Assembly (NCBI GenBank): GCA_021769965.1
Contig: JAETRU010000004.1
Span: forward strand, 1 to 64,000
Source: Eubacterium sp.
Lineage (GTDB): Bacteria; Bacillota; Clostridia; Peptostreptococcales; Anaerovoracaceae
DNA: 64,000 nt
Direction: 5' to 3'
In this document: piece after piece, positions 1 to 8,344 of the stretch
Layout of the letters: the number at the start of each line of letters is the position of its first letter
Position numbering within the stretch: the stretch's first letter is position 1
The notes under the pieces: model-generated
What the model was told of the DNA's origin: nothing
The model's input: the letters and a program-made list of their open reading frames with translations, nothing else
Databases searched by the model: none
Made by a program: the position numbers and the translations under genes

Positions 1-150
1 AGCAAGCGGGACGCAGACCCTGATCCACGACTTGGGGCAGGCAAGGAATACTTTGTTCTGTTAAAAATACATTGGAGTTGTCAACAAAAAACTCCACAAC
101 AACTTGACACGACCTTCAGCGTCAAAGTTCTACCGCTTTCATCTGATCTA

Positions 151-159
151 TGGTATAAT
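151..159 (+). promoter_or_regulatory. extended -10 promoter for the NYN-domain gene
   Basis: TGGTATAAT is an extended -10 (TGnTATAAT) with no convincing -35. It sits between the inverted arms GCTTTCAT (135-142) and ATGAAAGC (158-165), a possible operator. The transcript would have a leader of about 110 nt holding a GCAGCCG/CGGCTGC hairpin (from about 176 to 212). Nothing else is recognisable in 1-277. An inverted repeat TGGAGTT/AACTCCA near 72-96 has no T-run. Confidence 0.5.
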
Positions 160-277
160 GAAAGCAGCCTTTGACCGCAGCCGCTGTTCTACAGATCAGG
201 GGAACGGCTGCCATAGGATCAACAGGTCATCATAATCAGGGTATTTCAACAGACAAAACGAGGGGAGAGAGAAAAAA

Positions 278-1726
278 ATGAATATCGTCATACCGAATTT
301 ACCAAATCAAACCGATCAAACTAACCAGATCGATCAAACGATCCAAACAAACCAGCCAAATCCGGCCGATCAGCCTGAAGCGAATATTTTCTATAATAAC
401 ACCTATACCGTAGTTTCCACGGCAGCCTATCTCATCGGCGTGCCAGAACGGATCTTTCAGAGCGAGTTTGAATCGCCGCGTCAGGAAGTCTTTGACCGGC
501 TGGAAAAAGAAAAAAGCGCCCGCATCATACGCAACCTCTGCATTCTGCGGACGTCTATCGAACGAAATTTTAAAAACATCAATGATAAAATGCAGTTTGA
601 ATACAAGGGGCTCCTGTCCCTTCCGGAATACATACCGCAGGACGCGCTGACGCAGCTGTCTCAGGATGGCATCAATATCATAAAGTCCAATTATAAGCTC
701 GTCTACTATATTATTGATATCAACCGGCTGATCATGGACCGGATCAACAACTGCAAAGATTTTTTTCCTGTCTGGCTCAACTGGCAGTACCTGCGGGACA
801 TCTTTATCATGCCTGACGGTCTTACAGAAGAAGGCACCAGACGTGCCGCCGATCTGTACTATATGAACAAAAATCTCTATCCGTACCGCATGTACATCAA
901 CTGGCCTCCTTCAGAACAGGGGAATATCCTGTACAACGACAAAAAATTTGTCACCCTGCTCTACCAGTGGAACCACGACAGCTTCGAAGATCTGAGCAAA
1001 GTTTCCGACGCAAGCTTCCGGACTAAGAGCAATATCTACAGATTTCTCGACGAAAGCGAGAATGCCGTAGTCGTAGTCGATTGTGAAAATTCCGATCCAT
1101 ATAAGCTCTGCGCTGTCCTGAATCATCTGGATCAGGAAATGCTGGAGAAGATCACCCGTATCATCCTCTTTGATGATGTGCACACCACCGACGCATGGGC
1201 CATACTGCAGCAATATGTCAGCGTACCCATCGAACACAATGTCATCGAGCGCATCAAACAGAACAAATCTCTGGTGGATATCCGGCTTACTGCCGATGCC
1301 TGCAAAGAATTCTATCAGAACAAAGCGGATTCCTTCATCATCGTATCCAGCGACTCCGACTATTGGGGCCTGATCTCTGCCCTGCCCGACGCCAGCTTTC
1401 TGGTCATGATCGAGCGCGAAAAGTGCGGACCGGACATGAAGTCAGCCCTGGCCGCCTCCGGCATCTTTTACTGCTTTATCGATGATTTTTATTCCGGCGA
1501 CAGCCAGGAGATCGTCATCGACGCCCTGGTGCGTGAGACCCGGAAATATCTGGATTTTACCGTCAGGCTCAACGTCAACGACCTGATGGATCATGTCCTG
1601 GCAGCCACCCGGGCAAATCTGACCGACGCCGAAAAGAAAGCCTTCTTTGATAAATATATCAAACCCATGCATCTGCATATCGACGATAACGGCGATGTGA
1701 AGATCGAGCTGAACCCGTGGAAATAA
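278..1726 (+). CDS. NYN/PIN-like domain protein with a Q/T/N-rich N-terminus
   Basis: This 482-residue protein has an N-terminal stretch (about 8-35) of repeated Asp/Gln/Thr/Asn, a mainly helical middle, and a C-terminal domain (about 260-420) that looks like a NYN (PIN-fold) nuclease domain. Acidic residues fall where this fold binds metal: D268 in VVDCEN, D334 in VDIRLT, and D359/D361 in VSSDSDYWG. NYN domains are usually RNases; the target here is unknown. The start has the ribosome binding site GAGGGGAGAGAG. The gene stands alone, convergent with the small gene ending at 1735. No signal peptide or membrane segment is seen. The domain call is from motif pattern only. Confidence 0.7.
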   Translation: MNIVIPNLPNQTDQTNQIDQTIQTNQPNPADQPEANIFYNNTYTVVSTAAYLIGVPERIFQSEFESPRQEVFDRLEKEKSARIIRNLCILRTSIERNFKNINDKMQFEYKGLLSLPEYIPQDALTQLSQDGINIIKSNYKLVYYIIDINRLIMDRINNCKDFFPVWLNWQYLRDIFIMPDGLTEEGTRRAADLYYMNKNLYPYRMYINWPPSEQGNILYNDKKFVTLLYQWNHDSFEDLSKVSDASFRTKSNIYRFLDESENAVVVVDCENSDPYKLCAVLNHLDQEMLEKITRIILFDDVHTTDAWAILQQYVSVPIEHNVIERIKQNKSLVDIRLTADACKEFYQNKADSFIIVSSDSDYWGLISALPDASFLVMIEREKCGPDMKSALAASGIFYCFIDDFYSGDSQEIVIDALVRETRKYLDFTVRLNVNDLMDHVLAATRANLTDAEKKAFFDKYIKPMHLHIDDNGDVKIELNPWK

Positions 1727-1734
1727 AAGACTCT

Positions 1735-1956
1735 TTATTGCTCCGCAGCTGCTGTCTCCGCCAGCAGCTGCCGCTCTTCTTCGGTCAGCTTCATGGTTTC
1801 TGCCAGCATATCCAGTACTTCCTGATCCAACACAAAACCAGGCTCGGTACACAGCCTGGTAAAGTCGTCCTTTTTGATACCGGTCCGGCTGAAAGTGATC
1901 TCTCCTGAAGCGATCTTTCTATCATAGATCCTAAAAAAGGCCTGTTTAAAGTTCAT
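1735..1956 (-). CDS. small protein, possibly HTH DNA-binding (73 aa)
   Basis: The start was set at 1956 because AGGGAGGAAACGT precedes that ATG; a longer reading frame has no such site. It begins inside the last codons of the upstream M16 peptidase gene (11 bp overlap), so translation is probably coupled. The protein (MNFKQAFFRIYDRK...) resembles the second half of an XRE-type helix-turn-helix domain: ITFSRTGIKKDDF as helix-turn-helix, then helices ending in LTEEERQLLAE, a common XRE tail. Function is unknown. It may belong to the dtd-M16 operon without sharing its job. Confidence 0.6.
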   Translation of the reverse strand: MNFKQAFFRIYDRKIASGEITFSRTGIKKDDFTRLCTEPGFVLDQEVLDMLAETMKLTEEERQLLAETAAAEQ

Positions 1957-3256
1957 ACGTTTCCTCCCTAAGTGATTCTTTTTCAAAGATCTTCCGGATC
2001 CTCGCCAGATCGATCTTTTTCTGATCCCCTTTCAGGCTCAGCACCAGATTATCCGCCGTAAAGATCTCCCGGGCCATCTGTGAAAGCCTTTCCGACGTAA
2101 CAGACAGATAAGACCTTACGCTTTCCTCTATGCCGGACTCTCCGCCGTTCATAATATGCCCCTCATAGGCTCTCTGCCAGTTGAAGTTCTCGTTGTCGTC
2201 ATAGATCATAAAGGCGTTGTCGGTATATTCCGGCAGCACCAGAGAAAGCCGGCTCTCCATATCTGCCTCCAGATCCGCAAGGCCGTTGCTTACGACTTCT
2301 ATAGACGCGTACAGATCTCTGGCGGCCACCTCATAGGCAAAGTATATCCGCCCGATGTTGTTATATTTCTCCAGAGTACTGGTATAGCTGTAGATCATGC
2401 CCCGCTTTTCGGAAAGTTCCTGATGCATCAGGGAGTTCTCACCTGAAAAGAGCACGTCATACAGAAGGGCAAGCTCTGCTCCGGTATACCGTTCGGTCAC
2501 CAGATCATAGGAGAACTGCACCATGGTATACGGACTGTTTTTCACACCGATCAAAAGGTCTCGCGCGCCGAAACCCTCCGGCACCGGGGCGCAGTTGTCC
2601 CGGCGGACACCCTTTGACAGAGGCCCCAGGGCGGAGATCCTCCCGGCCAGTCCTGACAGGTCCGACTCCGTGACGCACCCGGTCACATAGAAAAACAGAT
2701 TCTCCGGGCAGAAGCTGCGGTGATGATATTCGGACAGTTTTCTCCGGCTGAAGGTACTGACGCTGCCCTTTGTTCCCAGAATGGTGTTGCGCAGCGGCGT
2801 GTCTTTCCAGCAGAGGGTTCCGGCAAAGTAATCCAGTGTCTTGAAATCCCCGGCTTCGCGTATCTCTGCCTTGACCCGCTGCTGTTCGGTTTTGATCTCT
2901 CCCGCAGGCAGGGTCAGGGGCTCAAAGGCTTTCAGCAGGATCTCCGCGGCTTCGTCGAAATGCTGCGGCGCGCCGATGATGTACAGCTGCAGGAATTCTT
3001 TATACGTAGCCCCGTTGAAGTAGAGGCCCAGCTGATCCAGTCTCAGGTACAGCTGTCCGTCCATGCGGCAGTTGATATTGCGGAACAGCACATGTTCCAG
3101 AAAATGAGTGATCCCGTTTTCTTCATCGGACTCGTACAGGGCTCCCGCCCGCACGTACAGAGACAGGCAGAAACTGTGGGTATGCCTGTTGGGATAAGTA
3201 AAAATTTCTATTTGATTTGCAGTTATCGTCTTATTTTCCATTCCGCCTGGCTTCAT
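1946..3256 (-). CDS. M16 family zinc metallopeptidase (insulinase-like)
   Basis: This is a 436-residue, two-domain, cytosolic peptidase of the M16B (processing peptidase) type. The inverted zinc motif HxxEH is present as H51-F-L-E54-H55, followed about 75 residues later by a Glu-rich helix (EQQRVKAEIREA) that supplies the third ligand in this family. There is no signal sequence. It follows dtd after one base, so the two are co-transcribed. The ATG at 3241 (residue 6) is an alternative start; neither has an ideal ribosome binding site. Clostridial M16B proteins of this length are assigned to peptide or signal processing, but the substrate cannot be told from sequence. Confidence 0.85.
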   Translation of the reverse strand: MKPGGMENKTITANQIEIFTYPNRHTHSFCLSLYVRAGALYESDEENGITHFLEHVLFRNINCRMDGQLYLRLDQLGLYFNGATYKEFLQLYIIGAPQHFDEAAEILLKAFEPLTLPAGEIKTEQQRVKAEIREAGDFKTLDYFAGTLCWKDTPLRNTILGTKGSVSTFSRRKLSEYHHRSFCPENLFFYVTGCVTESDLSGLAGRISALGPLSKGVRRDNCAPVPEGFGARDLLIGVKNSPYTMVQFSYDLVTERYTGAELALLYDVLFSGENSLMHQELSEKRGMIYSYTSTLEKYNNIGRIYFAYEVAARDLYASIEVVSNGLADLEADMESRLSLVLPEYTDNAFMIYDDNENFNWQRAYEGHIMNGGESGIEESVRSYLSVTSERLSQMAREIFTADNLVLSLKGDQKKIDLARIRKIFEKESLREETYEL

Positions 3257-3257
3257 A

Positions 3258-3704
3258 TTACAGGATCGCCTCGTCCAAAATCACGGTAAACGGTCCATCG
3301 TTTAACAGCGATACTTTCATTTCAGCGCCGAACTCTCCTGTCTCCACCACAGGGACCGCTTTGCGGCACTCCTCTACAATATAGTCGTAAAGGGCCTCGG
3401 CCTGATCCGGAGCTCCTGCATCTACAAAGCTCGGCCTGTTGCCTTTTTTACAGTTGGCGTACAGGGTGAACTGGGAGATCAAAAGCAGCTGCCCGTCTAC
3501 ATCCTTCAAAGACAGATTGGTCTTCCCGTTTTCATCCTCAAAGATCCGAAGTCCCAGCAGTTTCTTAATGTACTTGTCCGCGATCTCCTTTGTATCCTCT
3601 TTCCCCACGCCGATCAGAACCAGAAAGCCCTGATTGATCTTTCCTTTCACTGCTCCGTCAATCGTCACCGAAGCTTCCGTAACTCTCTGAATTACAAATT
3701 TCAT
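3258..3704 (-). CDS. dtd: D-aminoacyl-tRNA deacylase
   Basis: The protein hydrolyses D-amino acids wrongly attached to tRNA. The length (148 aa) is typical and both active-site motifs are intact: SQFTLYA (77-83) and N-D-G-P-F-T (135-140), the NxGPxT motif. The start is preceded by GGAGGAATGAAACCAT. In Firmicutes dtd often follows relA; here relA is absent and the gene leads an operon with the M16 peptidase and the small HTH-like protein. Confidence 0.95.
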   Translation of the reverse strand: MKFVIQRVTEASVTIDGAVKGKINQGFLVLIGVGKEDTKEIADKYIKKLLGLRIFEDENGKTNLSLKDVDGQLLLISQFTLYANCKKGNRPSFVDAGAPDQAEALYDYIVEECRKAVPVVETGEFGAEMKVSLLNDGPFTVILDEAIL

Positions 3705-3997
3705 ATGGTTTCATTCCTCCGAATGTATTTTTTTCATCTATACCAGTATAGCGGCAAACCGGTGGGCGGTCAAGGATATATCGCATCCCTGATTCAGCAT
3801 CTGACCTGTTCTGGAGTTGTCCTGTTTCTTTACTTTTTCTTGTTTCAGACGAACTTCTCTCCAAATCGATCGCTGAAATGCCCTCCACAGCTGGAATTTA
3901 CAGCTTCTGCAAAGGGAGTAGTTGTACCAGAATTTCTAAAAAGCCTTTTTTAAGATAACTCGCCTGTAGAAACACAGCCGATTCAACTCAGCCATGA

Positions 3998-4040
3998 AAG
4001 GACAGGGAGCCATTTGCCGCATTCCTGTCCTTCCATTTTT
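3998..4040. terminator. terminator-like hairpin downstream of cotJC
   Basis: The arms AAGGACAGG (3998-4006) and CCTGTCCTT (4024-4032) pair perfectly over 9 bp with a 17-nt loop. The T-run TTTTT follows on the plus strand, so as a minus-strand terminator it is weak. It lies in the 367-bp gap between cotJC and dtd; I see no gene in the rest of that gap. Confidence 0.5.
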
Positions 4041-4071
4041 GTTATTTGGTGCTCTGGTTTCCGACCTAACT

Positions 4072-4671
4072 CTATTTCCGGTCAAATTCCGGGTTAAACG
4101 CGTAGAAATTCCTGGAGTCCAGATCGTCCTGCACGATTCTGAGAGCTTCGCCGAATCTCTGGAAATGCACGATCTCCCGCTGACGCAGGAAGCGGATCGG
4201 ATCGATGACGTCCGGATCGTCCACCATGCGCAGAATATTGTCATAAGTAGTACGTGCCTTTTGTTCGGCAGCCATGTCTTCTACGAGATCGGTGATGGCA
4301 TCACCCTTTGATGCGAAGCATAATGCGTCAAACGGGAAACCCGCGGCCGCCTGGGCGTAAACGCCAGATGTATGGTCCACGAAATATTCCTGAAAGCCTG
4401 CTTCCTTGATCTGATCCATGGTCATGTTTCTGGTAAGCTGGTGTACGATGGCGGCGACCATCTCAAAATGACCAAGCTCCTCGCTGCCGACGTCCGTAAG
4501 CACGCCTGCCACCTTGCGGTATGGCATGGAATACCGCTGGGACAGATATCGCAGAGAAGCGCCGATCTCACCGTCGGGCCCTCCGTACTGGCTTATGATG
4601 AACTTTGCCATAGCCGGATTCGGATTTTTGATCTTTACAGGGTATTGTAATGTCTTCTCATAAGTCCACAT
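4072..4671 (-). CDS. cotJC: spore coat protein CotJC (manganese-catalase family)
   Basis: This is the last gene of a cotJABC operon. The protein (199 aa, starting MWTYEKTLQY) has the CotJC/manganese-catalase ferritin-like helical core, including GSEELGHFEMVAAIVHQL with its metal-binding Glu and His, and a second helix pair near the C-terminus (REIVHFQRFGEAL). The start at 4671 has GGAGGAATAGT before it, one base after the cotJB stop. In Bacillus CotJ proteins are made in the mother cell and go into the inner coat. Its presence indicates a spore former. Confidence 0.93.
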   Translation of the reverse strand: MWTYEKTLQYPVKIKNPNPAMAKFIISQYGGPDGEIGASLRYLSQRYSMPYRKVAGVLTDVGSEELGHFEMVAAIVHQLTRNMTMDQIKEAGFQEYFVDHTSGVYAQAAAGFPFDALCFASKGDAITDLVEDMAAEQKARTTYDNILRMVDDPDVIDPIRFLRQREIVHFQRFGEALRIVQDDLDSRNFYAFNPEFDRK

Positions 4672-4672
4672 A

Positions 4673-4921
4673 CTATTCCTCCATTTCCCATGGCCACGGT
4701 GTTTCCACCCAGGACCATCCATTTTCTATTTCTGTGCCTGTTGCTCTCAGCGGGCCAAACTGTGCCTCGTAGGCGCTCACTGCTTCCTTGTACTTTTCTC
4801 TGGTATCGCCGTAGAAGGTCAGAGCAGTTTCGTTTGCCGGGTGAGTATCGAGGAACAGTTCTGTGTCCTTCAGGGCAAAGGCGTAGATCTGTACCTGTCT
4901 TAATGCTTCTTCTCTGGTCAT
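4673..4921 (-). CDS. cotJB: spore coat protein CotJB
   Basis: This 82-residue protein matches CotJB: helical N-terminus with the LRQVQIYAFALKDTELFLDTHP pattern, a middle that includes ALTFYGDTREKYKEA, and a C-terminal WPWEMEE rich in aromatics. Its ATG overlaps the cotJA stop (ATGA, 4918-4921), so the two are translationally coupled, and it abuts cotJC. Role: spore coat assembly with CotJA and CotJC. Confidence 0.93.
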   Translation of the reverse strand: MTREEALRQVQIYAFALKDTELFLDTHPANETALTFYGDTREKYKEAVSAYEAQFGPLRATGTEIENGWSWVETPWPWEMEE

Positions 4922-5316
4922 TTTCTCGTCCCTCCCTGATATCCTAAGAATGGAAGATCTAAGTCAGGGAAGATGGTCCCTGCCTGAAATCCCTTCTCGT
5001 AATCGTAAGGCTGCTGCCACTTCTGCCAAGGGACATAAGCCATGCCTACGACCATGGGCTGGGACTGCTGAATCTGCGGAGGCCGCGGACTGGCTTCAAT
5101 ATCTGGCTCCTGCGGCTTTGACGGTTCCTGCGGCATCGATGGCTGCGGCGGTCTTGACGGCTGCTGCATTTGCGGAGGCATCGGTGGTTTCGGCGGCTTT
5201 GGTCCCTGCGGCGGTTTCGGCCTCTCCGGCCGGTCAGCAGGATTGGCACACATGAACGGGTCAAATTCACCCAGAACGATCGGCATGCCGATATAAGGCT
5301 CTCTTCTGCTATTCAA
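4918..5316 (-). CDS. cotJA: spore coat protein CotJA with a proline-rich insert
   Basis: The C-terminus carries the CotJA signature (AYVPWQKWQQPYDYEKGF then GTIFPDLDLPFLGY). The protein is 132 aa, longer than the usual 70-85, because residues about 28-85 are a Pro/Gln/Lys-rich low-complexity stretch. The start is TTG at 5316, with AAAGGGG seven bases upstream. That ribosome binding site lies inside the 3' arm of the hairpin at 5317-5369, which could hide it. It is the first gene of cotJABC. Confidence 0.88.
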   Translation of the reverse strand: MNSRREPYIGMPIVLGEFDPFMCANPADRPERPKPPQGPKPPKPPMPPQMQQPSRPPQPSMPQEPSKPQEPDIEASPRPPQIQQSQPMVVGMAYVPWQKWQQPYDYEKGFQAGTIFPDLDLPFLGYQGGTRK

Positions 5317-5369
5317 AATAAAACCCCTTTCACAGTAAGATACTCTATACTATGAAAGAGGCTTTTATT
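5317..5369 (-). terminator. hairpin between the DUF1836 gene and cotJA, covering the cotJA ribosome binding site
   Basis: The plus-strand arms AATAAAACCCCTTTCA (5317-5332) and TGAAAGAGGCTTTTATT (5353-5369) are nearly perfect inverted repeats with a 20-nt loop and A/T runs on both sides. It can end transcripts from the DUF1836 gene (stop at 5386). The same bases contain the cotJA AAAGGGG site, so in read-through RNA cotJA translation would be masked. Confidence 0.6.
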
Positions 5370-5385
5370 TTGTGACTATATCTTT

Positions 5386-5991
5386 CTACTTTTCCTTCCC
5401 CCTGCTGTCGGGTTCCCCGGCACGGTCCAGCACCTTCAGTATCTCCTTGCAGGCAAGCATCTGCCCGTAGCTGGAGACTGCCAGCCGCAGTGCCTGCTCT
5501 GTCAGCCGGACCTCATCGGCTTCCGGATCGATCATCTCAGCGATCTCACCGAAGGTACTGTCCAGTGTTTCCCCGTAGTTCCGGTAAAAATCCTCGATAT
5601 CCCGGTGCTGCATCTGATTCTTCAGCAGGATCCCCGTTTCGCTGACGCTGAGCACCTGCTTCAGAAGGCAGATCGCCGTCAGATAACCGATGTGCTCCCT
5701 GCTGTACCGCTTGCCTTTAGCTCTCGGAAGCAGGCCGCTCTTGATGTAGTTGTTGATCATGGCGGAGGTCAGATTCTCGTCACCTTCCGGCGCCAGTCCG
5801 ATGTGCTGGCGGCCCATATAGCTGATCACCTGATCCATATACAGATCGATGTCCGGGATCTGTTCCCAGTCTTCCGGTCTGCCGGAAATCAGCCTGTCCC
5901 GCAGCGTCTCCATCTGCTGTCTGCGCAAAACCGCCCGGTCTTCCGTCATGGTTCCGCCTGCCGGCGCTGCTGTCTGTTCTGTTTTGTCCAT
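5386..5991 (-). CDS. DUF1836 domain protein A (putative regulator)
   Basis: This 201-residue protein belongs to DUF1836: the core SAMINNYIKSGLLP...KGKRYSREHIGYLTAICLLKQVLSVSETGILL reads like a MerR-type winged helix (helix with NNYIKxGLLP, then the YxxxHI helix), followed by helices. A second DUF1836 protein sits at 43845-44357 with a matching core (TMINNYVKQKFI, KRYDRTAVASLFVIAILK). Members are presumed DNA-binding regulators; the target is unknown. The gene is transcribed alone and is followed by the hairpin at 5317-5369. Confidence 0.75.
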   Translation of the reverse strand: MDKTEQTAAPAGGTMTEDRAVLRRQQMETLRDRLISGRPEDWEQIPDIDLYMDQVISYMGRQHIGLAPEGDENLTSAMINNYIKSGLLPRAKGKRYSREHIGYLTAICLLKQVLSVSETGILLKNQMQHRDIEDFYRNYGETLDSTFGEIAEMIDPEADEVRLTEQALRLAVSSYGQMLACKEILKVLDRAGEPDSRGKEK

Positions 5992-6138
5992 GGTTTATAT
6001 CCTCATATCTCTTTCTTATCAAATCAATTTCAGTCCTGTGACAAAAAATATTATAAACCTTATCTATATTTTTTGCAACAGCATATTGACATTTCCGCAT
6101 CCATGAAATATAATATTGAATATCATATCTAGCAATAT

Positions 6139-6180
6139 AAAAAACCCGGCCGGTCGGCGTTTATTTCCGATCAGCCGGGT
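6139..6180 (-). terminator. terminator overlapping the end of the pdaA-like gene
   Basis: On the minus strand the arms ACCCGGC (6180-6174) and GCCGGGT (6150-6144) are followed by TTTTT. The stop codon of the deacetylase (6161) is in the loop. Confidence 0.7.
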
Positions 6181-7036
6181 CAGTGCCCAGATCTTTCAGG
6201 GACTTGAATTGATACCCTTCTTCTTTCCATTTGGTTATCAGTTCCTGAAGGATCTGGGCATTTGTTTTAGAAGTAGAATGTAGCAATATGACCGCCCCGT
6301 TATGGGTCCGCGGCAGCAGCTTTGACAGCGCTTCCTCTCTGGACGGCTGCTGATCCACATACCAGTCCACATATGCCAGACTCCAAAAAGCAGTCTGATA
6401 CCCCAGCTTCTGCGCTGTCTCCAGATTGGTAAAGCTGAACTTTCCCTGAGGCGGCCGGTAGAACTTCTGCATCTTCTTGCCCGTTGCTTCCTTATACAGG
6501 TCCTCCACCTGCTTCAGCTGCTGACGAAAACTGCCCTCGTCCTCGATGGCCGACATATCGGGATGATCCATGGTGTGATTGCCGACGATGTGGCCTTCCG
6601 CCGCCATCCTTTTGATCAGCTCCGGATTCTGCCTGATATACGTGCCGACCACGAAAAACGCCGCCGGTACCTTCTCTTTCTTCAGAACGTCCAGGATCTC
6701 CGGCGTATAGCCGTTTTCATAGCCCGCGTCAAAGGTAAGATAGAGCACCTTTTCCTTTTCATCGCCGCAGTAATACGCGTCGTATTCAGCCAGTTCCTCC
6801 GGCGAAGCGTTGCCTGCAGGCCGCTGTCCCTCCTGCTGGAACGACAGCCCCCAGTTGGTCACCTGAGTACCCGACGCGGCTGAAACGCCCGCAGCTCCGT
6901 TCTCTCCCGTCTTCTCCTGTCCCATATGGCCCGGCTGGACCACTCTATAGCCCGCTGCCAGACCCACCGCAAGGACTGCGGCCAAAACGCCAGTCCCTGC
7001 CCTTTTCAGTTTTTTCTTATTCAAACTCATAAACAT
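6161..7036 (-). CDS. polysaccharide deacetylase, PdaA-like (spore cortex)
   Basis: The protein (291 aa) has an N-terminal membrane anchor or signal (about 14-32), a short linker, and a NodB-type deacetylase domain. Motif 1 reads TFDAGYENG, with Ala where most NodB enzymes have a second Asp; this TFDaGYE form is typical of PdaA, which makes muramic-delta-lactam in the spore cortex. Motif 2 is HTMDHPDM (metal His residues) and motif 3 is RPPQGKFS. Likely role: N-deacetylation of muramic acid during sporulation, fitting the cotJ operon nearby. The start is uncertain (ATG at 7036 or 7030; no clear ribosome binding site). Confidence 0.85.
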   Translation of the reverse strand: MFMSLNKKKLKRAGTGVLAAVLAVGLAAGYRVVQPGHMGQEKTGENGAAGVSAASGTQVTNWGLSFQQEGQRPAGNASPEELAEYDAYYCGDEKEKVLYLTFDAGYENGYTPEILDVLKKEKVPAAFFVVGTYIRQNPELIKRMAAEGHIVGNHTMDHPDMSAIEDEGSFRQQLKQVEDLYKEATGKKMQKFYRPPQGKFSFTNLETAQKLGYQTAFWSLAYVDWYVDQQPSREEALSKLLPRTHNGAVILLHSTSKTNAQILQELITKWKEEGYQFKSLKDLGTDPADRK

Positions 7037-7097
7037 GGTAAAGTATATGCGCCCCTGCCATGTTCTATTCCGTCATATTGTTTATCCCGGCGGCTCA

Positions 7098-8330
7098 TCA
7101 CAGCCGAACCGTAAACCGCGTCCCGAACTCCGGTCTTGATAAGATCTCGATCTCGCCTTTGTGAGCGTCCACGATCCACTTGGCAATGGACAGCCCCAGT
7201 CCCGTACCCCCGATCCGGCTGTTTCTGGCAGCATCAGACCGGTAGAAACGCTCGAATACGTGAACCACCTCAGACTCAGCCATACCGATACCCTCATCCT
7301 GAATGATGTAGGCCGGACGCCCCTTTGACCGGAGAGCCGCAAGACGTATGGTATCGCCGGGCCTGGAATACTTTGACGCGTTCTGCACCAGGATCCGCAG
7401 AGACTGCTTGACCATGGCAGGATCGCCGTAAGCCATCAGAGGCTCGCTGCCCTCAAAGACGTATTGGTGGCTGTCGTCGATCATCATGGACTCCTCCCAT
7501 ACATCCCGGACCATCTCCGTCAGATCAAAGTCCGCAAACTCCAGGGTATTTCGGCCGCTGTCTCCCCGTGCCAGAAACAGCAGCTGCTCGATAAGGCTCT
7601 TCATGTGCTCCGACTCATTTTTGATGGCCTCTATAGCCTCGCTGAGGATCTGAGGATCTTCCTTCCCCCAGCGGTCCAGCATATTGACGTACCCCTGGAT
7701 CACAGAGATCGGCGTCCGCAGCTCATGGGAAGCGTCAGAAACAAACCGCTCCTGCTGCATCCTGCTTTCCCGCATCCGGTCCAGCATGTTGTTGATAGCG
7801 ATCTCTAGGCTCTGCAGATCCTGATCGCCGGTGGTCACATGAGCGTCAGGATTGTCCGGATCCAGTCTGCGGATAGCGGCTTCCATATTCTGAACCTTGC
7901 CGCTGTCAAAAGGCTGGCAGGCCAGCTGTTCCGCCCGCAGCGCCATATCCGCGATAGGCCGCATCATCTGCCGGACCCTGCCCGCGCCAAAGAGGCCGGA
8001 GATCAAAATCACGGCCTCTGCGATCAAAAGCACGATGGCAGGTATTTTCAGCAGCGCAAACAGATCCCTGAAATAGTATCCGTACTGGGTGCCGTTTTCT
8101 GTCTCAATGACGTACCGCAGGGTCTCAAAGGGCGTTCCTGTAAAATACCTGTCCACGACTTCCGTTCCCTGAGGAACGACGCCTTCTCCATACAGAAAAA
8201 AGGTGACGGCCGCCCCAATGACCAGCACCAGATCGATCAGAAGAAGATCCCCAAACTGCCGCAGCCAGAACTCCATGTTGATCCGCCGCGCGATAGAAGT
8301 CATCCTGTTTGTATCTTTTCGTTTTTCCAT
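7098..8330 (-). CDS. sensor histidine kinase
   Basis: This 410-residue kinase has two membrane segments (about 28-47 and 95-115) flanking a short extracytoplasmic loop of about 45 residues, then HAMP-like linker, HisKA domain with H202 in SDASHELRTPIS, and HATPase_c with the N box (LVQNASKYS), G1 (DEGIGM) and G2 (GGTGLGLSIAKWIV). It follows its response regulator after 14 bp. The layout resembles ArlS/CssS-type envelope sensors; the signal cannot be named. Confidence 0.93.
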   Translation of the reverse strand: MEKRKDTNRMTSIARRINMEFWLRQFGDLLLIDLVLVIGAAVTFFLYGEGVVPQGTEVVDRYFTGTPFETLRYVIETENGTQYGYYFRDLFALLKIPAIVLLIAEAVILISGLFGAGRVRQMMRPIADMALRAEQLACQPFDSGKVQNMEAAIRRLDPDNPDAHVTTGDQDLQSLEIAINNMLDRMRESRMQQERFVSDASHELRTPISVIQGYVNMLDRWGKEDPQILSEAIEAIKNESEHMKSLIEQLLFLARGDSGRNTLEFADFDLTEMVRDVWEESMMIDDSHQYVFEGSEPLMAYGDPAMVKQSLRILVQNASKYSRPGDTIRLAALRSKGRPAYIIQDEGIGMAESEVVHVFERFYRSDAARNSRIGGTGLGLSIAKWIVDAHKGEIEILSRPEFGTRFTVRL

Positions 8331-8344
8331 CCTCCGGCCCTCGT

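Noticed and set aside
1-174. Frame open from the left edge to 174
   Set aside because: It could be the end of a gene, but the translation resembles nothing I know and another frame is also open to a stop near 61; not supportable.
3705-4071. Genes in the gap between dtd and cotJC
   Set aside because: Frames there have no ribosome binding site and no family resemblance; only the hairpin is supported.
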